DNA of 64,000 nucleotides from contig NZ_JANFLU010000015.1 of the NCBI RefSeq assembly GCF_024385525.1, forward strand, positions 1 through 64,000, read 5' to 3'. This stretch comes from Arthrobacter sp. zg-Y238 (GTDB taxonomy: Bacteria; Actinomycetota; Actinomycetes; Actinomycetales; Micrococcaceae). The notes under the pieces were generated by a model. The model saw only the letters and a list, made by a program, of their open reading frames with translations, did no database searches and was not told the origin of the DNA. Below, piece by piece: positions 56,311-64,000 of this stretch. The position numbers and the translations under genes are program-made. Numbering within the stretch: position 1 is the stretch's first letter; the number at the start of each line of letters is the position of its first letter.

Positions 56311-56907
56311 TCAGGCCTGCAGCCGCCCGGACAACGCGTACAGCACGGCTGCGGCCACGTCTTCCACGGAGCGTTCCGGATCAAACACCAGCCAGTCGAG
56401 CGCACCCATCAGAGTGGCACCGAAGACGCTGCCTGCAATCAGGGTCAGCTGGTCGGAACCGCGGTCGGAACCGCCGTCGGGCAGGCCGGAGGGCACGCCG
56501 GTCTGCCGGATGGGCTCCACGAACTCGGCCAGCGCCTCCTGCCGCAGCAGGTGCAGGGAGTGCTGCCAGGTCCGGTCGGTGCGCAGGATCTCCGCGGCCA
56601 TGAGCTTGGCCAGGGCACGGTTTTCGGACAGCAGTTCCAGCAGGGCGCGGACCATCGACTCGATGGCCTGCCAGCCGGTCAGGCCGCTCCGCGCATTCCG
56701 GAGACACTCGGTCAGGGTGCCCACGCCCTCCAGCAGGAGCTGTTCGAAGAGCTTGTCCTTGGAGGAGAAGTTGTAATAGAGGCTGCCCTTGGCCACCCCG
56801 GCCCGTTCGGCCACATCATCCATGGTGGTTCCGGAGATGCCGTTGGCGGCGGCCAGGTCCAATGCGGCGTCGAGTATGGCGCGCTTGGTGCCGGATTCGC
56901 GAGGCAT
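56311..56907 (-). CDS. TetR-family transcriptional regulator
   Basis: 198 residues. N-terminal helix-turn-helix: KRAILDAALDLAAANGISGT, TMDDVAERAGVAKGSLYYNF (about 8-48). The C-terminal all-helical domain (about 60-195) resembles TetR_C of YsiA/FadR-like repressors. It lies 73 bp after the AtoE-type transporter gene on the same strand and may regulate it (inference). Confidence 0.88.
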   Translation of the reverse strand: MPRESGTKRAILDAALDLAAANGISGTTMDDVAERAGVAKGSLYYNFSSKDKLFEQLLLEGVGTLTECLRNARSGLTGWQAIESMVRALLELLSENRALAKLMAAEILRTDRTWQHSLHLLRQEALAEFVEPIRQTGVPSGLPDGGSDRGSDQLTLIAGSVFGATLMGALDWLVFDPERSVEDVAAAVLYALSGRLQA

Positions 56908-56980
56908 GCGGCAATGAGTCCTTAGACGGAAGGGAAGTGCTGTCCCTTCGATCTTAGATGCCGCCGGGGCAGGCGCCGGA

Positions 56981-58435
56981 TTACGGTGCCGGTGCGGCCG
57001 GAGGTATCACCGGAGGTTCGAAGCTGAAGGTCATGCCCAGCAGCCAGACCAGCAGCAGCACCACCGGGAGATGGATGGTGAACTGAAGGAAGGTGAATCC
57101 CACCAGGTCCCGTGCCCGCAGCTTCAATACCGCCAGCAGCGGGAGCATAAAGAAGGGATTCACCAGGTTCGGCAGGGCCTCGGCAATGTTGTAGATCTGC
57201 ACGGTCCAGCCCAGGTTCATTTCGACGTCGGTGGCTGACTGCATCACGTAGGGTGCCTCGACCAGCCACTTCCCGCCGCCGGACGGGACAAAGATGCCGA
57301 GGATGGCGGTGTAGACGGCTATGACCACGGCAAAGCCGCCGCCGGAACCGATGCTGGTGAAGAACTCCGCCAGATGCTCGGAGACGGTCATGCCGCCCGA
57401 TCCCTCGGCCTTGGTCAGGATGGCCGCCATGGCCGCATACAGGGGGAACTGCACCAGGATGCCGGCCGTTGCCGGAACGGCTTTGGTCACCGCCTGGAGG
57501 AAGTTGCGCGGGGTGCCGTGCAGCACCAGGCCCAGGATCAGGAAGACCAGCAGATAGCCGTTCAGGCTCGAGATAACGGTTAGGAAGGGCTTGGTCAGGA
57601 ACTGCGATACCAGCCAGCCGGCGGTGAGCAGGCCGAGCAGCACCGGCAGGATGCGGCTGTACTCCAGCCACTCGCCGGGCCGCTCGCGCTGGGCTGCCGG
57701 TTCCGGGGAATCGTCCAGGTCCACGCCGAGGTCCTGTGCCGTGCGGATGGCGGCCCCGCGCGGAGCGGAGAAATGGGCAATGAGGGTGGTCAGGGCGATC
57801 AGGATGGCGCACGTCAGGAGGGACTGCCAGGTGAAGATGGTCTTGCCGAAGTCGAGCACACCGGTAATCTCCAACAGCGCGGGCGGGAGAGAGGCCGCCG
57901 TCGCCTGCAACTGCGCCGCGGAGGAAGAGAGTCCCAGCGCCCACACGGCTCCCAGTCCCATAAACGCCGCCGCACCCAGGGCACGGTAGTCCACCTGCAG
58001 GTCCCGCCGGCGGGCAATTGCCCGTGCCAGCAGACCGCCGAAGACCAGGCTGAGCCCCCAGTTCAGGAAGGACACGGACATGGACAGGAACGCAACAAAG
58101 CTCACTGCGGTGGCCGCTGTCTGCGGAACAAGCGCCAGCCGTGCAATCAGCCGTGCCACCGGCGGGGACGTAGCCACGGTGTAGCCGGTAAGCACCACCA
58201 TGGCCATCTGCAGGGTAAAGGCCGTGAGGTCCCAGAAGCCGTTCCCGAAGGAATCCACCACGGCCTGCGGCGAGGAACCGTTCAGCAGGGCCGCCAACGC
58301 GACCAGAACGACGCCGCCGAGGGCGAAGACATATGCATCCGGGAACCACTTTTCCGTCCACCGGGCCATCACCTGGGCTACACGGGCCAGCCCCTTCTCG
58401 GACGGTGCGGAGGTGCTTTTGGCAGCGGTGGTCAT
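56981..58435 (-). CDS. atoE: AtoE-type short-chain fatty acid transporter
   Basis: 484 residues with about 11-12 membrane helices. Features of the AtoE (TIGR00366) family: FTLQMAMVVLTGYTVATSP, FLNWGLSLVFGGLLARAIA, FVPSGGGKWLVEAPYV and VNPFFMLPLLAVL. Would import acetoacetate, butyrate or related acids. A GAGG ribosome site precedes the ATG. No linked CoA-transferase genes are present. Confidence 0.85.
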   Translation of the reverse strand: MTTAAKSTSAPSEKGLARVAQVMARWTEKWFPDAYVFALGGVVLVALAALLNGSSPQAVVDSFGNGFWDLTAFTLQMAMVVLTGYTVATSPPVARLIARLALVPQTAATAVSFVAFLSMSVSFLNWGLSLVFGGLLARAIARRRDLQVDYRALGAAAFMGLGAVWALGLSSSAAQLQATAASLPPALLEITGVLDFGKTIFTWQSLLTCAILIALTTLIAHFSAPRGAAIRTAQDLGVDLDDSPEPAAQRERPGEWLEYSRILPVLLGLLTAGWLVSQFLTKPFLTVISSLNGYLLVFLILGLVLHGTPRNFLQAVTKAVPATAGILVQFPLYAAMAAILTKAEGSGGMTVSEHLAEFFTSIGSGGGFAVVIAVYTAILGIFVPSGGGKWLVEAPYVMQSATDVEMNLGWTVQIYNIAEALPNLVNPFFMLPLLAVLKLRARDLVGFTFLQFTIHLPVVLLLVWLLGMTFSFEPPVIPPAAPAP

Positions 58436-58615
58436 GGGGAGCCTCGAATCTTCGGTTGCAGCGGCGAAACCGATTGATGCGGAAGGGAAAAGTGATGCAG
58501 ATCACCAGCACGCTAGGGGTGGCAGGGGAGCGGTGTCAATTCCCCGCGCCGGGGGCGTTTCGCGGGCTCGGCGCCGGGCGGTATCGGATTTGCATCGGCT
58601 TGCGAGAATAGAGGG

Positions 58616-59788
58616 GTGACTGTTTTATCTCCGGAACTCAAGCTTGAGCTTCCCCCGCTGCAACTAGGCCCGATCACCGTGGACACCCCGGTGATCCTGG
58701 CACCCATGGCCGGCATCACCAACAAGGCCTTCCGCCGGCTCTGCCGTGAATACGGGGGAGGGCTGTACGTGACTGAGATGGTCACCTCCCGTGCCCTCGT
58801 GGAACGCTCGCCGGAATCCATGCGGATCATCAAGCACGACGACGACGAAAAGGTCCGTTCCGTCCAGCTCTACGGTGTGGATCCCAAGACCGTCGGTGCA
58901 GCCGTCCGCCTCCTGGTCGAGGAGGACCGCGCCGACCACATTGACCTGAACTTCGGCTGCCCCGTCCCGAAGGTCACCCGCAAGGGCGGCGGTTCGGCCC
59001 TGCCGTGGAAGCTGGACCTGTTCACCGCGATTGTGCAGACGGCGGTAAAGGAAGCCTCCCGGGGCAACGTGCCGCTGACCATCAAGATGCGCAAGGGCAT
59101 TGACGAGGACCACCTGACCTTCCTTGATGCAGGGAAGATCGCCCGCGACTCGGGTGTGGCGGCCGTGACCCTGCATGGCCGTACGGCCTCGCAGTTCTAC
59201 TCCGGCAAAGCCGACTGGTCCGCCATCGCGGAACTGCGCGAGGCCCTGCCGGACATGAACGTCCTGGGCAACGGCGACATCTGGTCCGCCGAGGACGCCA
59301 TCCGCATGGTGCGCGAAACCGGCGTTGACGGCGTCGTTATCGGACGCGGCTGCCAGGGCCGCCCGTGGCTCTTCGGTGACCTGGAAGCCGCCTTCGAGGG
59401 AAGCACCGAGCGGCACCGGCCCGGATTGAAGCAGGTGTCCGACAGCGTGTACCGGCATGCCGAACTGCTGGTGGAAACCTTCGGCGACGAAGTGATTGCC
59501 CTGCGCGACATCCGCAAGCACATGGCCTGGTACTTCAAGGGCTACGTAGTCGGGGGAGACCTCCGCGCTAAACTGGCGACGGTACCGTCCCTGGCGGTCC
59601 TCCGCGAACTGCTTGACCAGCTGGACCCCGACGCTCCCTACCCCGGCACAGACGCCGAGGGACCGCGCGGACGGGCCGGAACACCCAAAAAGACAGCGCT
59701 GCCGGAAGGTTGGCTGGACGGGCGGGAACTCAACGCCGCCCAGAAATCCATCATCTCCGCAGCCGAACTCGACGTATCAGGCGGCTAA
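58616..59788 (+). CDS. dusB: tRNA-dihydrouridine synthase B-type
   Basis: 390 residues. FMN TIM barrel with VILAPMAGITNKAFRRLC, the catalytic cysteine C115 in DLNFGCPVPKVTRKGGG, RKGIDEDHLTF and a phosphate-binding VIGRGCQGRPWLFG; the C-terminal helical tRNA-binding domain follows 305. Reduces uridines in the tRNA D-loop. GTG start; a weak GAGAAT box lies 6 nt upstream. Followed by dgt after 8 nt. Confidence 0.95.
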   Translation: MTVLSPELKLELPPLQLGPITVDTPVILAPMAGITNKAFRRLCREYGGGLYVTEMVTSRALVERSPESMRIIKHDDDEKVRSVQLYGVDPKTVGAAVRLLVEEDRADHIDLNFGCPVPKVTRKGGGSALPWKLDLFTAIVQTAVKEASRGNVPLTIKMRKGIDEDHLTFLDAGKIARDSGVAAVTLHGRTASQFYSGKADWSAIAELREALPDMNVLGNGDIWSAEDAIRMVRETGVDGVVIGRGCQGRPWLFGDLEAAFEGSTERHRPGLKQVSDSVYRHAELLVETFGDEVIALRDIRKHMAWYFKGYVVGGDLRAKLATVPSLAVLRELLDQLDPDAPYPGTDAEGPRGRAGTPKKTALPEGWLDGRELNAAQKSIISAAELDVSGG

Positions 59789-59796
59789 AGCAACCC

Positions 59797-61080
59797 ATGA
59801 CCTTCCCGCAGGCAGTAGAAACCGCAGGCTATACCGAAGTTGACCTGGCCCGCTGGGTATCGGAACCGGCTAAGAACACCAACCGCACGCAGTTCGGCCG
59901 CGACCGTGCGCGGGTGCTGCATTCCTCCGCGCTGCGCCGGCTCGGTGCCAAGACCCAGGTGGTCGCCCCGGACACGGACGACTTCGTCCGTACCCGGCTG
60001 ACGCACAGCCTTGAGGTGGCGCAGGTGGGCCGGGAACTGGGCAATGCGCTCGGCTGCGATCCCGACGTCGTCGACGCCGCGTGCCTGTCCCACGACCTGG
60101 GGCACCCGCCCTTCGGCCACAACGGCGAGACCGCGCTGAACGATATTGCGCATGCGATCGGCGGGTTCGAAGGTAACGCCCAGACGCTGCGGCTGCTGAC
60201 CCGGCTGGAACCGAAGATCATTGCGCCCGACGGCACGCCCGCCGGGCTGAACCTGACCCGGGCCAGCTTGGATGCCGCCACCAAGTACCCGTGGTCCATT
60301 GCTGACGCTCCGCTCGTCAACGGCCACCGCACCACCAAGTTCGGTGTGTACGAGGATGACCTGCCCGTCTTCACCTGGCTGCGCGACGGCGCCCCGGACG
60401 GCCGTTCCTGCCTTGAAGCGCAGGTGATGGACCTGGCGGATGACATCTCCTATTCGGTGCACGACGTCGAAGACGCGATAGTCGCCGGCCACGTCCAGCT
60501 CAAGTGGCTGGACAATCCCGACCAGCGTGCCCGCGTGGTCGGCTACACCCAGCAGTGGTACCTGCCCGGTGTCGAGGCTGCCGCCATTGACGCGGCCCTC
60601 GCCCGGCTGGAAGCCACCAATGTCTGGGTGCGCGAATCGGACGGCAGCCGCCGTGCGATGGCGGCCCTGAAGGACATGACCAGCCAGCTCATCGGCCGGT
60701 TCTGCAACAGCGCCCTCGAAGCGACGCGCGGCATCTACGGCACCGACCCGCTGACCCGGTACAACGCCGAAATGGTGGTCCCCGAGGACACCCAGCTGGA
60801 AATCGCCGTCATGAAGGGCCTGGCCACCACGTTCGTTATGACCACCGACCAGCGCCAGCCGCTGTATGAGCGCCAGCGTGAGATCCTCACGGCCCTCGTC
60901 GCCCAGCTCTCCGCCACCGGGGATAAGCATCTGGACCCGATGTTCGCCGCAGACTGGCGGGACGCGGCCGACGACGGCGCCCGGCTGCGCGTCGTCGTCG
61001 ACCAGGTGGCCTCGCTGACAGACGGCTCGGCACTCGCCCTGCACGAGCGGCTGGTAGGCCCGGTTCCGGCGCTCTGGTAG
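59797..61080 (+). CDS. dgt: deoxyguanosinetriphosphate triphosphohydrolase-like protein
   Basis: 427 residues. HD-domain phosphohydrolase: RTRLTHSLEVAQVGREL (H70), CLSHDLGHPPFGHNGE (H99, D100) and the final metal aspartate in QVMDLADDISYSVHD. Hydrolyses dNTPs to deoxynucleosides and triphosphate. ATG 8 nt after dusB; the pair is common in Actinobacteria, often followed by dnaG, which is not the case here. Confidence 0.93.
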   Translation: MTFPQAVETAGYTEVDLARWVSEPAKNTNRTQFGRDRARVLHSSALRRLGAKTQVVAPDTDDFVRTRLTHSLEVAQVGRELGNALGCDPDVVDAACLSHDLGHPPFGHNGETALNDIAHAIGGFEGNAQTLRLLTRLEPKIIAPDGTPAGLNLTRASLDAATKYPWSIADAPLVNGHRTTKFGVYEDDLPVFTWLRDGAPDGRSCLEAQVMDLADDISYSVHDVEDAIVAGHVQLKWLDNPDQRARVVGYTQQWYLPGVEAAAIDAALARLEATNVWVRESDGSRRAMAALKDMTSQLIGRFCNSALEATRGIYGTDPLTRYNAEMVVPEDTQLEIAVMKGLATTFVMTTDQRQPLYERQREILTALVAQLSATGDKHLDPMFAADWRDAADDGARLRVVVDQVASLTDGSALALHERLVGPVPALW

Positions 61081-61204
61081 AGATAGCGGCCAGCTCTCTG
61101 GCGGTGGGGTGTGTGCCCCGTTAGCCTCTGGCGCGGGGTGGTTCAGCGTTCGGTGATTCACTATCGCCGGATGGTCGGCCGAACACGCGTACCCGAGGAC
61201 CGCC

Positions 61205-64000
61205 ATGAGCACACAGCAGACAACCCGTTCCCGTCAGGAAAGGAAGCCGACGGTTCCACTCTCGGAGCCTCCTGGTTTTCCTGCTAGGCCTGGCGATGTT
61301 GCCGCTGGGGCTGCCCGCGCAGGCCGCCCTGGATCCCGGGCCTCTTCTTGGTGCGCCTCCTGCCAGCAACTCGAACACTGACATCGTGATCACCTCGCTG
61401 GGTGCCGGGACAAGGGTGTCGGGAGGGCTGCCGCCCCAGGGGCAAACCTGGCCCATTGACGCGTATCCCGCCGGTGTTCCGGCCGGGTACCAGACGGAAA
61501 ACGTCAGCTTTGCCGGCATCATCAATACCCAGGACGCCAGCGGCACCACCACTGCCGAGATGTACTGCATCGACCTGCGCACCTCCACGAGAGCGGGAAT
61601 CGGCTACGAAAACGGCTCCTGGGATGAGTCCAACGTTCCCAACATCGGGTACGTCAACCGGATCCTGAACACCTACTATCCGAGTACCAACCTTCCGGCA
61701 GGCAACGTCAACAACAAGGCCGCCGCAGTGCAGGCTGCCATTTGGTTCTTCACGGACGGGTTTGTCCTCAATCGGCAGAGTTCTCTCTACTCGACCGTCG
61801 CCGGGATAGTGAACGACACCATCGCAGCCGGTCCCCTGGAGGAGCCGGACCCTCCGGCGATCGCAATTACTCCGCCCACTACCGGAGCACCCGTGACCGG
61901 AGTGGCAGGGCCGCACACGGTGACGTCGGAAGCGGACGAAATCGAAGTAACGGTGGATGAGGGATTCAGCCTCTACGCCGACGCCGACGGGACCGTTCCG
62001 TTGAACAGTCCGGTGCCCAGCGGAACGCAGATCTGGGTGCGCAGCGACACGGGCGCAACGGGACCGGCAAACCTTACGGCCCGGGCCGCGGTCACCGTAC
62101 CCACAGGCAACGTCTATCTCTACGACGCGGCAACACCGGGGGTGGACAACGCGCAGAAGCTGATCCTGGCTGTCACGCGGGAACTCAGCTCCAATGCGAC
62201 GGCAGCCGCAGCCTTCACCGAGGTGGGCTCCCTTACCGTCACGAAGACGATTGCCGGCCCGGCCGCCGGCAGCCAGGACGCCGTCGTAATCACTATCGAC
62301 TGCGGCGCAGACAACCAGTTCACCTTCAGCATCGACGCGGAGGCCACCGGCACACTCTCCGAGACGTTCAACGACATCCCCGCGGGCTCCACCTGCACCA
62401 TTGCGGAACCGACCGACGGCGACAATGACAGCGTCCAGGTCAGCACCATCCTGCCCGGCGCTGTCACCATCGTGTCCGGAACCACTGCCACGGCGGCGGT
62501 CACCGACACCTATACCTTTACGCCCGGAACGCTGGTGGTCACCAAAACCAACACCGGGGAGGCGGCCGGGGCCCAGGGCGAGGTGACGATCTCCGTGGTC
62601 TGCACCCTGGATGGCACCACCGTGGTGGACACCACGGTGACCATTCCGGAGGGAACTATTACCCCGGAGCCAGCCGAATTCCCCGACCTTGATGCCGGCA
62701 CCAGCTGCACGGTGACGGAAACCGTTGACGGCTCAACTACCGCCGTGGCCGTTACCGTGACCGGTGAAGGGACCGTAACGGTCCCGGCCGCGGGCAGCGT
62801 TACTGCCGCACTGGCCAATGACTACACCTTCACCGCGGGGACACTCGCCGTCCGGAAGGACATTGCCGGGACGGGGGCCGGGAGGCAGGGCGTTGTCACG
62901 CTGCAGGTGACCTGCACCGCTGCAGGCGCGACGGTCCTGAACACGACCGTGCCCATTGCGGCCGGCACCACGGAACCAACCACCGAGGAGTTTGAGGATC
63001 TGCCTGCGGGAGCCACCTGCACGGTCACGGAGACCGCCGACGGCGCCAACACCGAGGTCAGTGTGGAAACTGTGGTTGATCCAGCGGGCGGAACTGTCAC
63101 CGTCCCCGCGGGCGACGGCGTGGAGGTCACGGTGACGGATACGTACACCGTGAATCCCGGGGCCCTGATAGTTGACAAGGTGATTGCCGGCCCGGCAGCC
63201 CGGGAGCAGGGTCCCATCACGGTCGAGGTCGTCTGCACCGCCGACGGAGAAGAGGTGATCCGCCAGGACATCCCCATTGAAGCAGGCGCCGGAGGAACCG
63301 TTCCCGGCACTGTCAGCGGAATCCCGGAAGGTGCGAGCTGCGCTGTCTCTGAACCCGCAACGGGTGAAACGCCTGCAGTGGGTGTCACCGTGGAGCTGCC
63401 TGAGGATGTGACCATAGCCGCCGGGCAAACGGCGGAAGCTACCGTCACCAATACCTACGCGGTGAACCCGGGCTCCCTGACCGTCACCAAGGTCATTGCC
63501 GGTGATGCGGCAGGAAACCAGGAGTACGTGGAGGTCGATGTCCTGTGCACCCTGGACGGGGTGACGGTGTTCGAGGAGACCTCGCAGGTTCCGGCCGGCA
63601 CCACCGAAGACGTGGGCGCGGTGTTCTCGAACATCCCGGCAGGTGCCTCCTGCGCCATTACGGAACCGGTGACCGGGGCCACCGCCGCCGTCACCGTCGA
63701 CACTGATGTGCCCGCCGACGTCGAAATACTCGCAGGCGATACCGTCGGCACCACCGTGACGAATACCTATGCGTTTCTCCCGGGCACGCTTGCCGTCACC
63801 AAGGTCATTGCCGGTGAGGCTGCGGGGGAGCAGGGGGAGATTATCCTGCAGATCCGGTGCGGCCCGGACGGTTCGGTGCTGGATGAAACCGTGAGCATTC
63901 CCGCCGGCGCCACGGGGGACGTGACCGCTGAATTCGGCGGTCTGGCTGCGGGCAGTGAATGCACGGTGACGGAGACAGCCAGCGGGGCCACGTCTGCGGT
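61205..64000 (+). CDS. thioester-domain surface adhesin with DUF5979-like repeats (partial, apparent frameshift)
   Basis: The ATG at 61205, with GAGG 6 nt upstream, begins a basic n-region (MSTQQTTRSRQE). The secretion signal SRSLLVFLLGLAMLPLGLPA continues only in the next frame; one extra base, most simply an A in 61239-61241, would join them. After the AQA cleavage site comes a thioester domain: cysteine in MYCIDLRT (61566-61568) and glutamine in AVQAAIWFF (61731-61733), the pair that forms an internal Cys-Gln bond for covalent attachment to host or surface ligands. From 62226 onward at least six repeats of about 104 residues begin GSLTVTKxIAG and contain AGxxCTVTE with paired cysteines. 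The frame is open at the window end; a sortase anchor is expected beyond. Confidence 0.85.

Noticed and set aside
61402-61668. Small Pro/Arg-rich frames inside the adhesin gene
   Set aside because: Out-of-frame shadows; the thioester and repeat motifs are continuous in the other frame.

Overview
The window comes from a high-GC actinobacterium, most likely an Arthrobacter-like member of the Micrococcaceae. The signs are the GatCAB operon, the long actinobacterial form of LigA, an actinobacterial-type hut cluster, a SAM-IV-type riboswitch upstream of metY-metX, EfeUOB with DtxR/IdeR-like iron boxes, a DUF222/HNH (13E12-type) protein, and many genes whose -10 hexamer lies exactly 6 nt before the start codon (leaderless transcription). 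No rRNA, tRNA, transposase, prophage or CRISPR array was found. The species cannot be fixed from the sequence alone.

Layout. 1-3.7 kb: the end of a WXG100-like type VII secretion protein, five tandem paralogs of a YezG/DUF600-type immunity protein, a larger unrecognised gene and the decayed remnant of a sixth paralog. 3.75-11.8 kb: housekeeping and miscellaneous genes (ligA, inositol-phosphatase family, APH-family kinase, DUF222/HNH protein, methyltransferase, DksA-type zinc finger, GNAT). 12.0-15.4 kb: gatC-gatA-gatB for Gln-tRNA(Gln)/Asn-tRNA(Asn) formation. 15.4-21.3 kb: a divergent FadR-type regulator and a sugar-acid operon (lipoprotein, two permeases, galactonate-dehydratase-like enzyme, KDPG/KDPGal-type aldolase). 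21.4-24.2 kb: APH-like kinase, PP2C-like protein and FAD oxidoreductase in one tight unit. 24.4-25.9 kb: a lysine-rich membrane protein and acylphosphatase.

26.0-34.1 kb holds histidine degradation: hutH on the minus strand, an IclR regulator, then hutU, an M20 amidohydrolase, hutF and hutI. The M20 enzyme sits where an N-formylglutamate deformylase is needed. 34.1-36.8 kb carries a CPBP protease and a family 2 glycoside hydrolase. 36.8-38.3 kb is a repeat-rich island: a frameshifted AbiEi/DUF559-like gene between two 50-bp inverted repeats, next to a 32-bp composite tandem array. 38.3-45.2 kb: VOC protein, SAM-riboswitch-controlled metY-metX, SRPBCC protein, SGNH hydrolase, esterase, S4 protein, YdcZ-type transporter.

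45.3-52.5 kb looks like an iron-responsive surface region: efeUOB on the plus strand and, converging on it, an unknown secreted protein and an FG-GAP-repeat protein with a LAATG sortase signal; an iron-box-like site precedes each unit. 52.9-61.1 kb: glyS, GNAT, S41 peptidase, TetR, AtoE-type transporter, dusB, dgt. The window ends inside a large surface adhesin with a Cys-Gln thioester domain and at least six DUF5979-like repeats; its signal-peptide region carries an apparent +1 frameshift.

The regions most worth a second look are the immunity-gene array (mosaic paralogs, a deletion-caused stop loss, a decayed copy), the repeat-flanked broken gene at 36.8-38.3 kb, the thioester adhesin, and the shared regulatory sites of the hut and iron regions.
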